The position numbers were made by a program, and so were the translations under genes. The notes beneath the pieces are model-generated. The model was not told the DNA's origin and did no database searches. It was given only the letters and a program-made list of their open reading frames with translations. A stretch of 64,000 nt of DNA from positions 3,998,001 through 4,062,000 of the forward strand of contig NZ_CP045404.1 in assembly GCF_009363715.1 (NCBI RefSeq), read 5' to 3'. This document shows positions 25,176 to 33,818 of this stretch, one piece after another. The stretch comes from Roseovarius sp. THAF9 (lineage in GTDB: Bacteria; Pseudomonadota; Alphaproteobacteria; Rhodobacterales; Rhodobacteraceae). Position 1 is the stretch's first letter, and each line of letters begins with the position of its first letter.

Positions 25176-25672
25176 AAGGCCTGACTCGCAGGGCGCTGCT
25201 TCTGTCCTTCGCCGCATCGGGGTTTGCAGGACAGGCGCTGGCCGACACGGTGATCGCGTTGGAATGGCGCGACCTTCTGCCCGAGGACGACACGTCTCTG
25301 CCCGGCAACCTGCAAGGCATCCTGCCGCACGACGAAAGCAGCATGGCCGCGCGTCAGCCGCCATCGACAGGCATTCGCACCGACTGGACCGGCAAGATCG
25401 TGCAACTTTCGGGCTTTATCGTGCCGCTCGACCACGAAGGCACTGGCGTCACCGCGTTCATCCTCGTGCCCTATGTCGGCGCCTGCGTCCACGTGCCCCC
25501 GCCGCCGGCCAACCAGCTTGTCTTCGTGACCACCAGCACGCCCTTCGAAAGCTCCGGCATGTTCGAGCCCGTAACGGTCACCGGCATGTTCGGCACGGCG
25601 TCGAGATCAACCCAACTGGCCGAGATCGGCTATGCACTTTCCGCGGAAAAGATCCGGAGCTTGAGGCGTTAA
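25166..25672 (+). CDS. DUF3299-family exported protein 2 (ZrgE-like), probable Tat substrate
   Basis: 168 aa from the ATG at 25166, which lies inside the end of the preceding gene. Signal with TRRALLLSFAASG (twin-Arg) and cleavage after GQALA. The mature part parallels the upstream paralogue: WRDLLPEDD, GKIVQLSGFIVPLD, VPYVGACVHVPPPPANQLVF. A tandem duplication that has diverged, with an extra ~25-residue segment (~46-70). Last gene of the island run; no clear hairpin terminator follows. Confidence 0.78.
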   Translation: MAVKGLTRRALLLSFAASGFAGQALADTVIALEWRDLLPEDDTSLPGNLQGILPHDESSMAARQPPSTGIRTDWTGKIVQLSGFIVPLDHEGTGVTAFILVPYVGACVHVPPPPANQLVFVTTSTPFESSGMFEPVTVTGMFGTASRSTQLAEIGYALSAEKIRSLRR

Positions 25673-26087
25673 GTGAGATTGTAGAACAATCAAGCGGCAC
25701 GAGTTATTCTTCAACGCCCATAGATCGAAGTCCGTCGCATCAAAACTCAGGAATCACACTTCAGGACCGGTCTCGTCATTCCGACCAAAGCAGACATTCG
25801 CTCTGAATGACACGTAGATTGGCTATGGACCGAGACCGCAGTCACTCTGGCGTTAATGCTTGCCGCGTTTAGCTACACAATATAGGCACCTAGAGATGAT
25901 TAGAGTATGATCGGTTTTGGGTCTTAGTCGAATGTTGATAAATGATGACGTCATAATGGATGATGAAGCTTAAATTTCGCGGTACGAAAGGCTTGTAGCC
26001 GAGCTTCGCAAACGTACTCCGGGAATACGCGCGGCACGTCTTTGCCCAGCTACGGCTCATTCTTCAAAACATCGCAGACTAGCTTGC
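25673..26087. other. Gene-poor stretch after the zinc island
   Basis: Stops in all frames at short intervals and lower GC than the flanks. ATGACGTCAT at 25945-25954 is a perfect 10-bp palindrome of unknown meaning. I see no gene or RNA here. Confidence 0.5.
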
Positions 26088-26339
26088 TTGCAATGTAAAA
26101 AGTCTGGGTGTTTGCGTTTTCGCGAGTTAGGGCTGGACGATAATGGCGCCCCCCTTGCCGAGGACTTGCGTCCCGCATGTGGCGCAAAATCCAAGACAGG
26201 TGAACTATGTGAAGAGCCGGTAGTTGCAGGAAAGCGACGCTGCCGAATTCATGGTGGCCTGAGCACGGGGCCAAAAACGAAAGAAGGGCGCGAACGCGTC
26301 CGCGCAGTTCAGCATGAGCGTTGGAGCCAATCGAGATGA
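26088..26339 (+). CDS. Small HGGxSTGPKT-motif protein, possibly 5'-truncated
   Basis: 83 codons from a TTG; the frame is open back to 25974 but has no ATG or GTG. The recognisable part is CGAKSKTGELCEEPVVAGKR, then RCRIHGGLSTGPKT and KEGRERVRAVQHERW. This Cys/His motif occurs in small proteins of phage and island DNA. Two Cys, one further Cys and His could bind zinc. Lack of a good start and of a ribosome-binding site suggests a remnant. Confidence 0.45.
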   Translation: MQCKKSGCLRFRELGLDDNGAPLAEDLRPACGAKSKTGELCEEPVVAGKRRCRIHGGLSTGPKTKEGRERVRAVQHERWSQSR

Positions 26340-26945
26340 TAGAAGCTATCCTGCGAAAAGCCGAGTGCGGAGAGGGTCTGGCAGATCGTTAACTCCTAAG
26401 AAAGTATGAATACAACAGCTCCGGCGGTGAACCCTTCACAGATCAATGCCATATGCGTTCTCTTTCGCGACACGATACGTGGTAATTGGAGCTGCACTAT
26501 CCCGCGACGGGTCCAAGAGCGGTCCACAGAAGTTCGCAAAGGTCCATTCCCGCAATCGCCAGCTACGCTGTCCCAAACACCCTCGACATTTTTGCGTGAA
26601 TGGCACGACCGATGACCTCTTCAGCACCTGCACGGGATTTAAAGCAGCCGCCGAGCAGCTTCCAACGGTTTAACCTATCGCCTTACTTTTGGAAGAGACT
26701 ACGGTCCAAGCCGCCGAAGCTGAACTCGTCAACGATACTATCCAATTCTTGCGCCTTCCAGGACGTGTCCTTTCCCAGCAGATAAACACCGCTCTCAGCC
26801 ACGTGTTACCACTTGAGACGAATTTTCGTCGGACAGCGCGCTTAACAGGTCGCGCCAGCGACAATGAAAGGGTGGATATTTAAGGGAATAAAGTCAAACA
26901 TCCAGCAGAGAAATCGAACCTTCTCAGTGGTCTACTGGACGATTG
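26340..26945. other. Gene-poor stretch facing the 3' end of tRNA-Thr
   Basis: About 600 bases with no frame of convincing composition on either strand. No copy of the tRNA 3' end (an att-like repeat) was found in it. Probably decayed accessory DNA. Confidence 0.5.
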
Positions 26946-27021
26946 TGGTGCCGCTGAAGGGACTCGAACCCCCGACCCCATCATTACGAATGACGTGCTC
27001 TACCAGCTGAGCTACAGCGGC
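26946..27021 (-). tRNA. tRNA-Thr (anticodon CGU)
   Basis: 76 nt including an encoded CCA. Acceptor GCCGCTG pairs with CAGCGGC; D-arm GCTC/GAGC; anticodon stem CGTCA/TGATG with loop TTCGTAA, anticodon CGT; T-arm GGGGG/TCCC-type with TTCGAGT. Its 3' end points to the gene-poor region, the usual side for integrative-element insertion. Confidence 0.95.
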
Positions 27022-27066
27022 CCCGTGGAGCGCGGCTATAGCACTCCAATTCGTATCCGAAAAGAG

Positions 27067-28554
27067 CTATTTTTCCGACTCTGCCGGCTTTGGTTCGTCG
27101 ACAATTTCGGCATCATCAATGTCCGCCGTGGACTTATCATCCTCGTCAATGGTTTCGTTAGACGTGGTGTGATCCTCGACAGAGCCTATGATCAGGGGCA
27201 GCATTTCGATCCCCGTGGCAGACGACACCGAGGACGCCGGAGGCGCCTGCCAACTGAGCGTGTCGAAGGCATGGCAGTTATCGCAGGACGGCGCCCACTC
27301 CGCGTGGATGTGGTGGCAGTTGTTGCAGACCCACTGCGGACCGCGCGGCGCTGACAAGGCGCGTGCAAGCCAGCCCTTGACCACGCTGTCCGACGCCCCT
27401 TCGCCCCGTTCGATGGCGGCCATTATCGTCAGCGCACGCGCATCGGGGTCGACCTCGGCCAGATCGCCCAGCGCGCGGCGAGCGGCGGGGAAATCCTCGG
27501 CGGCGAGATGTAGCTCGGCGTCGATCAGGCGGGTTTCGCGATGATCGGGATGGATCTTGAGCAGCTTCGAAAAGCGCTTGATCCGGGCCTGCGGCGTCTC
27601 TTCGGGTTCGATCTCGGCGAAGGCGGCGGCCAGGTCTGGATGGGGTTGGGCATCCCATGCCTTCTTGATCACGCGGGTGGCGTTGCGCTTGTTGCCCTGT
27701 TCGATGTAGCCGCGCGCGGTCAGAACGGCGGCCGGGACCAGATCGGGCGACAGGCGGTTCGCCTGAATGGCGGCCTCGCGCGCCTCGATGCTCTTGCCGT
27801 CGTCAAGGATGTCACGCGCCTCAGACAGGGCCAGTACCGCATCGCGGCGGCGATGGACGTCACGCGGGAGGTTACCGGATTTCAGCTTGGCGCTGAGCGT
27901 TTCGCGCGCGCCTTTCCAGTCGCCGGTCTGGGCCTGAAGTTTCAGCAGCGTGTCCTGTACTTCCTCGTGCTTGGGCTTGAGCGTAAACGCAGTCTTGGCC
28001 AGCTTCAGTGCAGTCTCGGTTTCGCCATCGGCGAGTTTCTGACGCAGGATGCCACGAACGCCGACGAAACGGGTCTTTTCGTTTGTCAGCAGACGCTTGT
28101 AGGTTTCCTCAGCCTTGCGGCGATTGCCGGACATCTCGGCGGCTTGCGCGGTGATCAGGTTGGTGAGCGCGGGCTTTTTGAGATAACGTTCGGCCTTGCC
28201 AGCCTTGGCCATGGCAATGTCGCCTTCGCCCGACGCCAGCGCCATGAGACCTTCGGACAGCGCCTGATAGCCCTTTTCCTGGCGGTTGCGCTGGAAATAG
28301 CGGGACAGCGCCGTGTCATCGCCGTTGATAAAGCGCAGCACCGCGACCAGCAGCGACGCGATCTTGAGGATAAGCCAGACGGCAACCACCAGAAGGACAA
28401 GCGCGATCACCGCCATGAGCGGGGTCAGGTTGAATTCCTGTCCGGCCATCACGATCCGCACGCCGCCGTCGAGTTCCAGCAGGTAGATCGCCCCCCAGCT
28501 GGCCGCGGCGACGAGGCCGATGAAGAGGACAATCTTGATTATGGACCACAACAT
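27067..28554 (-). CDS. HemY-like tetratricopeptide membrane protein with C-terminal zinc-ribbon-like motif
   Basis: 495 aa. Two N-terminal membrane helices (~residues 3-25 and 43-66), a HemY_N region, then TPR-like helices to ~380. The name HemY comes from co-occurrence with hemD-type genes; these proteins are not protoporphyrinogen oxidase. Near the end C410-x2-C413 and C424-x2-C427 (CNNCHH...CDNCHA) form a rubredoxin/zinc-ribbon-like knuckle, and the last ~45 residues are acidic. Downstream of the mitofilin-like gene by 19 bases, same strand. Confidence 0.82.
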   Translation of the reverse strand: MLWSIIKIVLFIGLVAAASWGAIYLLELDGGVRIVMAGQEFNLTPLMAVIALVLLVVAVWLILKIASLLVAVLRFINGDDTALSRYFQRNRQEKGYQALSEGLMALASGEGDIAMAKAGKAERYLKKPALTNLITAQAAEMSGNRRKAEETYKRLLTNEKTRFVGVRGILRQKLADGETETALKLAKTAFTLKPKHEEVQDTLLKLQAQTGDWKGARETLSAKLKSGNLPRDVHRRRDAVLALSEARDILDDGKSIEAREAAIQANRLSPDLVPAAVLTARGYIEQGNKRNATRVIKKAWDAQPHPDLAAAFAEIEPEETPQARIKRFSKLLKIHPDHRETRLIDAELHLAAEDFPAARRALGDLAEVDPDARALTIMAAIERGEGASDSVVKGWLARALSAPRGPQWVCNNCHHIHAEWAPSCDNCHAFDTLSWQAPPASSVSSATGIEMLPLIIGSVEDHTTSNETIDEDDKSTADIDDAEIVDEPKPAESEK

Positions 28555-28573
28555 TCTTTGACTTCCCCCGGCG

Positions 28574-29902
28574 TTAATTCAATGTCTCGCTTAGCGATTG
28601 GGCCGCGCCCAATGCCTCGCGCCGTTCAGTCGCCCGCCCGACCCAGTCGGACAACTCGGCACGGCCTTCTTCTGGCAACGCCGCTAATTCAGCCAGTGCG
28701 TCCTGTAGCCGACCATCGCGGATCGCGGCTTCGGCACGGGATAGCACGGCGTCGGGGTCGTCGCCTTCGCGCGGTTCAAGGGAACGCGCGCCCAACTGAT
28801 CCCGCAGAAAGCCCGACAGACCCGTGCCTTCGCCGGTCACATCACGTGATGCGTCGAGCGCGGCGCGAGCCGACTCGGGAAAGCTTTCCTGAAGGCTCGA
28901 CAGTGTGGCGACACCGGAGTCCGCTGTCGATACGAGGATTTCGGGCACATCGACATCTGTGTCCTGCAGCTCGGTCACGGCACCCGTGAAACCCGCGCCA
29001 TTGTCGAGTGCGGCGAGGATCCGGCTGATCGCGGCACGTTGCATCGCGGCGACCGCGGCTTCGTCTGCGGCGGTCTCGGTGTTCATCGCCTGCTCGATCA
29101 GGGCTTGCAGATCCTCGCGCTGGGCCGCCAGCTCTTGGCGGGCGGCGTCAAGTTCAGCCTCGTAGGCGGCGATGGCCGCGGGATCGGCGCTTTCGGTGAC
29201 CGGGCGCTGTTCGACGTCGCGAAGCCGCGCATCAATCGCGTCCAGCGTGTCCTCGGCCTGGGCGACGCGTTCGGACAGGGTGCCAAGCGCCTCGATCTGG
29301 GCCTCAAGCGCGGAGTCGTCGGTGTTGGTGATTCCGCCGACTTTCTCGGAAAGCGACTCGATGGTGCCGGCCTGGTCGTCGACACGCTGGCCAAGATCGC
29401 TGACTTCGCTGGCAAGCACCTCGTCCCGCACGGGCTCGGTCTGCGCCAGGCCAAAATAGGCCGCGGCGAAGCCGATCGCGCCGGCAACGACGCCGCCCAA
29501 TATGAGTGCAGCGGCGCCCGGTCCCTTGGCCGGTTGCTGGGTCGTGGCGGGCAGAGCTGTGGCCGTGTAGGTGTCGGTTGCGTGATCCGCCGTGTCGCTC
29601 TGCTGGGGCGTATCTTCTGGTTTGGCCTCGTCGGCGGTCTCTTCCGGCGTTTCGTCCGGACCGGCAGGATCTTCCTGCGCGATCGGCTCGTTTGCGTCGT
29701 CGTCGTCGCCGCCGGCTTGTTCGTCAGAAGGCGTGACCTCAGGCGCATCCGAAACGTCCGAAGCGGTGTCGGTTTTGCCGTTCTCCTGCGACGTCTCTTC
29801 GGAGTTTTCAGTGGCCTCGTTTTTTGCTTCGGAAGTCTCGTCCGCTTGCGACGTATCCTTGTCGAAGGCGTTCTTCCCCTTGGACGATGGTTTCTTTGCC
29901 AC
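28574..29902 (-). CDS. Mitofilin/Mic60-like inner-membrane protein
   Basis: 442 aa. Highly acidic low-complexity N-terminus (~1-115, rich in Glu, Asp, Thr), one membrane helix at ~128-152 (ALILGGVVAGAIGFAAAYFG), a coiled-coil region (~165-275, with EALGTLSERVAQAEDTLDAI) and a mitofilin-type C-terminus. Alphaproteobacterial Mic60 homologues lie between hemD and hemY, exactly as here, and bend the inner membrane. Family call rests on topology and synteny. Confidence 0.82.
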   Translation of the reverse strand: MAKKPSSKGKNAFDKDTSQADETSEAKNEATENSEETSQENGKTDTASDVSDAPEVTPSDEQAGGDDDDANEPIAQEDPAGPDETPEETADEAKPEDTPQQSDTADHATDTYTATALPATTQQPAKGPGAAALILGGVVAGAIGFAAAYFGLAQTEPVRDEVLASEVSDLGQRVDDQAGTIESLSEKVGGITNTDDSALEAQIEALGTLSERVAQAEDTLDAIDARLRDVEQRPVTESADPAAIAAYEAELDAARQELAAQREDLQALIEQAMNTETAADEAAVAAMQRAAISRILAALDNGAGFTGAVTELQDTDVDVPEILVSTADSGVATLSSLQESFPESARAALDASRDVTGEGTGLSGFLRDQLGARSLEPREGDDPDAVLSRAEAAIRDGRLQDALAELAALPEEGRAELSDWVGRATERREALGAAQSLSETLN

Positions 29903-29949
29903 TTGAAAACCTCTTTCGAATCTTGCCGCTAGTGCCCGGTGAACCGAGC

Positions 29950-30681
29950 TTACTGTGGGCTGCTCCTGCCCTCAAGCCGGTTGGCACGAGACCATAGTGT
30001 TGCTGTACAGGCCAGCATGGACTGCCTGTCGGGTGACTGGGCGACTTCGATCCGGACCGCATCATCCGGGGCGAAGACCCCGGCTGCGGCGTCGCTGATT
30101 GCCGCGACGTGCAAGTTAGCGCCTTTTGGAAGCGCATCTAGCAAAAGCTGGGCACTGCGCGGGGAAAAAACAGGGGCGATGACCGCATCCGCCTGCATGA
30201 TCCGGGTGAGGGCCGCGTCCGGCAAGGGTACGGAAAGCTGGCGATAGACCGTCGCTTCATCAGTGTCTATTCCAGCAGAATTGAGGTACTTTGCGATGTC
30301 AAAAGCCACGTGATCACCGCGCAGGTGCAGACAGGGCGTCGCGGGCGCGTCGCGCACTATCCGTTTCGCAAGGTCCAGGCCGGTTCCGGGCCCGACGATG
30401 GGAGACAGGCCGCAGTCCATCGCCTTTTCGGCGGTGGCCCTGCCCACGGTGTAACAGGTGAAACCACGCGCTGATGTGGCCCTGGCAAAGCTGGCGACCG
30501 CATGGGCGGAAGTGAAGATCAGCGTGGGAAAAGGCGCAAGATCTGGCAGATCGGGCAAAAGCTGAATTTCTAAAATGGGTGCGATGCAGATATCAGCCCC
30601 CGATCCCAACTCGGCCTGCACTGTCGCGGCAAACGCCTTGGCCGCGTCGACAGGTCTCGTGATCAGGATCAGCGCCGGCAT
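29950..30681 (-). CDS. hemD: Uroporphyrinogen-III synthase
   Basis: 243 aa. Cyclises and inverts hydroxymethylbilane for the tetrapyrrole pathway. HemD proteins are poorly conserved; supports are [15 protein letters not shown] at the N-terminus, [11 protein letters not shown], the [11 protein letters not shown] strand-helix and [19 protein letters not shown]. First gene of the hemD-mitofilin-hemY-like leftward set; divergent from tsaD with ~70 bases between starts. Confidence 0.85.
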   Translation of the reverse strand: MPALILITRPVDAAKAFAATVQAELGSGADICIAPILEIQLLPDLPDLAPFPTLIFTSAHAVASFARATSARGFTCYTVGRATAEKAMDCGLSPIVGPGTGLDLAKRIVRDAPATPCLHLRGDHVAFDIAKYLNSAGIDTDEATVYRQLSVPLPDAALTRIMQADAVIAPVFSPRSAQLLLDALPKGANLHVAAISDAAAGVFAPDDAVRIEVAQSPDRQSMLACTATLWSRANRLEGRSSPQ

Positions 30682-30752
30682 GTACGCTCCGGAGTTGTTT
30701 GTGCGTCCTTGCGGTGTTACCTGCCAAGAAGGCTTGGCGCAACGGGCGTAAG

Positions 30753-31847
30753 ATGACCGATACCCTGGTGATCCTTGGATTGGAAAGCAGCTGTGACGAC
30801 ACGGCAGCCGCGGTCGTGTCCATGTCCGCGGAGCATTCCGAGATCTTGTCCTCGGTCGTACTGGGGCAGGACGCGCTGCACGATGCGTTCGGCGGAATCG
30901 TCCCCGAGATTGCCGCCCGCGCCCATGCCGAAAAACTGGATGCCGCGGTCAAACAGGCTCTGTTTCAGGCCAATAGGACCCTCGGCGAAGTGACTTTGGT
31001 GGCGGCAACGGCGGGGCCAGGCCTAATCGGTGGAGTGCTGTGCGGCGTCACGACGGCGAAGGCAATTGCCGCCGCGCGGTGTATTCCGTTGGTCGGTGTC
31101 AACCATCTTGCGGGTCATGCGCTGACACCGCGGCTGACCGACGGCCTGCCCTTTCCTTACGTCATGCTCCTGGTGTCGGGCGGGCATTGTCAGTTTCTCT
31201 TGGTCGAGGGCTGTGATGATTTCACGCGACTGGGTGGTACAATCGACGATGCACCGGGCGAGGCATTCGACAAGTCCGCCCGTCTTCTTGGCCTTGGCCA
31301 GCCCGGCGGGCCGGCGATCGAGCGTGAGGCGCTGGATGGCGATGCCGCGAGGTTCCGGTTTCCGCGCCCCCTGCTGGACCGGCCAGGGTGCGATATGTCG
31401 TTCTCGGGTCTGAAAACCGCGTTGTTGCGTGCGAGGGACTCGGTGATCGCGGAAAAAGGCGGGCTGACCCGGCAGGACCGCGCCGATCTATGCGCCGGAT
31501 TCCAACGAGCGGTAGCCGATGTGTTGCAAGAGAAGACACGCCGCGCCCTGACAGAGGCGCGCGGGGCCCTGCCGGAGGCCCCCTCGCTGGCGGTGGCCGG
31601 TGGTGTGGCGGCAAACTCCGAGATCAGGGCAGGATTAGAGACTGTTGCCGCCGAATTCGGCGTTTCTTTTGTCGCTCCGCCGCTGTCCCTTTGTACCGAC
31701 AACGCCGCGATGATCGCCTATGCAGGCGGGGAACTCTTCTCGGCCGGGCGCATTGACGATATGACGTTGGCGGCGCGCCCGCGCTGGCCTTTGGATCAAC
31801 ACAGTCCGTCCCTGCTAGGCGGCGGAAAGAAAGGGGCAAAGGCATGA
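30753..31847 (+). CDS. tsaD: tRNA N6-threonylcarbamoyladenosine synthase subunit TsaD
   Basis: 364 aa. Transfers threonylcarbamoyl to A37 of ANN-decoding tRNAs with TsaB/TsaE (elsewhere). [14 protein letters not shown] at residues 9-22, metal-binding HAEKLDA and the HLAGHAL motif, nucleotide loop [10 protein letters not shown], and [12 protein letters not shown] near the C-terminus. The ATG at 30753 is chosen because it begins the family-typical N-terminus; an in-frame upstream start at 30699 adds a basic, unconserved stretch. Confidence 0.95.
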   Translation: MTDTLVILGLESSCDDTAAAVVSMSAEHSEILSSVVLGQDALHDAFGGIVPEIAARAHAEKLDAAVKQALFQANRTLGEVTLVAATAGPGLIGGVLCGVTTAKAIAAARCIPLVGVNHLAGHALTPRLTDGLPFPYVMLLVSGGHCQFLLVEGCDDFTRLGGTIDDAPGEAFDKSARLLGLGQPGGPAIEREALDGDAARFRFPRPLLDRPGCDMSFSGLKTALLRARDSVIAEKGGLTRQDRADLCAGFQRAVADVLQEKTRRALTEARGALPEAPSLAVAGGVAANSEIRAGLETVAAEFGVSFVAPPLSLCTDNAAMIAYAGGELFSAGRIDDMTLAARPRWPLDQHSPSLLGGGKKGAKA

Positions 31848-32803
31848 TCGCGGTGATCGGCGCCGGTGCATTCGGTACGGCCCTTGCGGTATCGCTGGCA
31901 CGCAACGGGCCGGTTGTGTTGTGGGCTCGGGACAAAGATCATGTGAAAGAAATGCAGGCGACGCGGCAAAACGCGCGTCGCCTGCCAGAGATCACCCTGC
32001 CGCAAGCCGTCACGGTATCCACGGATCTTGCATGCCTTGCAGACGCCGATATTGTTCTTGTCTCTGTTCCGGCCCAAAAGCTGCGTGCATTCCTGAAATC
32101 GCATGGTTCGAAACTTGCGGGCAAACCCGTGGTGGCCTGTTGCAAGGGCATGGAGCGGGGCACTGGCCTGAGACCGACGCAGGTCATTGCCGAGCATGTA
32201 GGTGATGCCGTTCCGGCCATTCTGACCGGACCGTCTTTTGCGCAGGATATTGCAAAGGGTTTGCCAACCGCGCTGACGCTCGCCTGCGCGGATGAGCCCA
32301 TGGGCGAACACCTGCAAGCGCGGCTATCAACGCCGAACATCAGGCTCTATCGCACCACGGACGTGACGGGCGCCGAACTTGGTGGCGCGCTGAAGAACGT
32401 GATCGCGATTGCCTGCGGCGTCGCGATCGGCGCCGGGTTGGGGGAGAGCGCGCGTGCAGCGTTGATGACGCGCGGGTTCGCAGAACTTGTCAAAGTCGCG
32501 GAGACATATGGTGCCAACGCCGACACCCTGGCAGGGCTTTCAGGCTTTGGCGACCTGGTGCTGACCTGCACGTCGGAACAATCGCGCAATTACCGGTTCG
32601 GCCAAAGTATCGGCGCGGGCGAGACCTTTGACACCGGCCTGACGGTCGAAGGCGCGGCGACTGCGCAGGCGCTTGAAGAGATCGCACGAGATGCCGGGCT
32701 GGACCTGCCCATCACACATGTCGTGACCGGGCTGGTGCGCGGCGAATTGAACGTGCGCGACGCAATGGATAAGCTTCTGCAAAGACCATTGAAGGAAGAA
32801 TGA
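31844..32803 (+). CDS. gpsA: NAD(P)-dependent glycerol-3-phosphate dehydrogenase
   Basis: 319 aa. Reduces dihydroxyacetone phosphate to sn-glycerol-3-phosphate for phospholipids. [13 protein letters not shown] (residues 6-18), catalytic Lys in [11 protein letters not shown], and [10 protein letters not shown] with the NYRFG motif. Overlaps tsaD by 4 bases and adjoins the YciI-like gene. Confidence 0.95.
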   Translation: MIAVIGAGAFGTALAVSLARNGPVVLWARDKDHVKEMQATRQNARRLPEITLPQAVTVSTDLACLADADIVLVSVPAQKLRAFLKSHGSKLAGKPVVACCKGMERGTGLRPTQVIAEHVGDAVPAILTGPSFAQDIAKGLPTALTLACADEPMGEHLQARLSTPNIRLYRTTDVTGAELGGALKNVIAIACGVAIGAGLGESARAALMTRGFAELVKVAETYGANADTLAGLSGFGDLVLTCTSEQSRNYRFGQSIGAGETFDTGLTVEGAATAQALEEIARDAGLDLPITHVVTGLVRGELNVRDAMDKLLQRPLKEE

Positions 32804-33073
32804 ATGCTGATCGCCCTGATTGCCCGGGACAAGCCCGGCGCCCTGCAAACGCGTCTTGATAATCGCGACAGTCACGTGGCCTATCTGAAGGAAAGCGGCG
32901 TCGTGAGCCAAGCCGGTCCACTGCTGAATGCCGATGGCGGCATGATCGGGTCGCTGGTGGTGTTGGAGGTGGAAAATATGGCACAGGCCGAGGAATGGGC
33001 CGCGAAAGACCCGTACAAGGCTGCGGATCTGTTCGAAAGTGTCGAGCTGATTCCGTGGAACAAGGTGATCTGA
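32804..33073 (+). CDS. YciI-family protein
   Basis: 89 aa, ferredoxin-like alpha/beta fold of the YCII/dimeric barrel type. IARDKPGALQTRLDNRDSHVAYL includes the conserved Asp-His region, then SLVVLEVENMAQAEEWAAKD. Starts immediately after gpsA. Specific activity unknown. Confidence 0.85.
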   Translation: MLIALIARDKPGALQTRLDNRDSHVAYLKESGVVSQAGPLLNADGGMIGSLVVLEVENMAQAEEWAAKDPYKAADLFESVELIPWNKVI

Positions 33074-33076
33074 CCC

Positions 33077-33496
33077 ATGCGCTATTGGCTGTTCAAATCC
33101 GAGCCGTCCACATGGAGCTGGGACCAGCAGGTCGCCAAGGCGGAGGCAGGCGAGGAGTGGGACGGCGTGCGGAATTACCAGGCACGGAATTTCATGCGCG
33201 AGATGGCGGTCGGCGACCGGGGTTTTTTCTACCATAGCCAGACGGAAAAGGCGGTGGTCGGTACCGTCGAGGTGATTGCCGAGGCGCATCCCGACAGCAC
33301 GACCGACGACGACCGCTGGGAGTGTGTGGATATCAAGGCTCTGGAAGCAGCAAAAACGCCGGTGACGCTCGATATGATCAAGCAGGATCCCCGTCTGTCG
33401 GAGATGGTACTGGTGCGAAACTCACGTTTGTCGGTGCAGCCTGTAACCGCTGACGAATGGAAGATCGTCTGTGAAATTGCGGGTCTGACCGCGTAG
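33077..33496 (+). CDS. EVE-domain protein
   Basis: 139 aa consisting of a single EVE (PUA-related) domain: YWLFKSEPSTWSWD at the start, WDGVRNYQARNFMREM, and GDRGFFYHS. EVE domains bind modified bases in DNA or RNA; in bacteria the standalone form probably serves RNA modification. Last gene of the tsaD-gpsA set; a strong hairpin follows. Confidence 0.9.
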   Translation: MRYWLFKSEPSTWSWDQQVAKAEAGEEWDGVRNYQARNFMREMAVGDRGFFYHSQTEKAVVGTVEVIAEAHPDSTTDDDRWECVDIKALEAAKTPVTLDMIKQDPRLSEMVLVRNSRLSVQPVTADEWKIVCEIAGLTA

Positions 33497-33535
33497 CCGT
33501 TTGGCACTTCGGCGGAGATAACTGCGTGAGTTCGT

Positions 33536-33572
33536 ACGGAGGGTATCGCGCGTATCGACCGATACCCTCCGT
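33536..33572 (+). terminator. Strong 13-bp hairpin downstream of the EVE gene
   Basis: ACGGAGGGTATCG, 11-base loop, CGATACCCTCCGT: a perfect 13-bp inverted repeat 40 bases after the stop. The following bases (TGCCCCACG) are not a T-tract, so it may be a 3' stabilising stem or a Rho-linked end rather than a simple intrinsic terminator. Confidence 0.6.
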
Positions 33573-33756
33573 TGCCCCACGTGCTCCCTACGCACCACAC
33601 GTGTCTCTGGAAATGGTTTCGGCCATACTGGCGCGATCCTGAGACGGATATCACTTTCTGACCCGATTCACAAAAACCGAATGCAAGGCATTTCACTAAA
33701 ATGCCGTGGTTGCCCGGCAGCGATGCGCGACCCGATAAAGCGGACAAATTGATCTG

Positions 33757-33771
33757 TTAACAGCCGAGTAA
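33757..33771 (+). promoter_or_regulatory. Candidate CtrA box upstream of motB
   Basis: TTAA CAGCCGA GTAA: one mismatch to the CtrA consensus TTAA-N7-TTAA, 48 bases before the motB ATG. By pattern only. Confidence 0.4.
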
Positions 33772-33818
33772 GACCTGGTCTGCTAACGATTGTTTCGGGT
33801 GAGTAAATAGGTGGTGAG

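Larger units (their letters stand above)
33497..33818. other. Intergenic region ahead of the flagellar island
   Basis: Holds the hairpin at 33536-33572 and a TTAA-N7-GTAA repeat at 33757-33771, likely part of the motB promoter. No gene seen. Confidence 0.5.

Noticed and set aside
26340..26945. Attachment-site duplicate of the tRNA-Thr 3' end
   Set aside because: Searched by eye here and near 13.3 kb; no copy of the TGGTGCCGCTGAAGGG end was found.
27541..28989. 482-codon rightward frame across the hemY-like and mitofilin-like genes
   Set aside because: Crosses two well supported minus-strand genes and their intergenic gap; shadow.
33501..33520. Sigma-54 promoter (TGGCAC) before motB
   Set aside because: The -12 TTGC element is missing at the required spacing.
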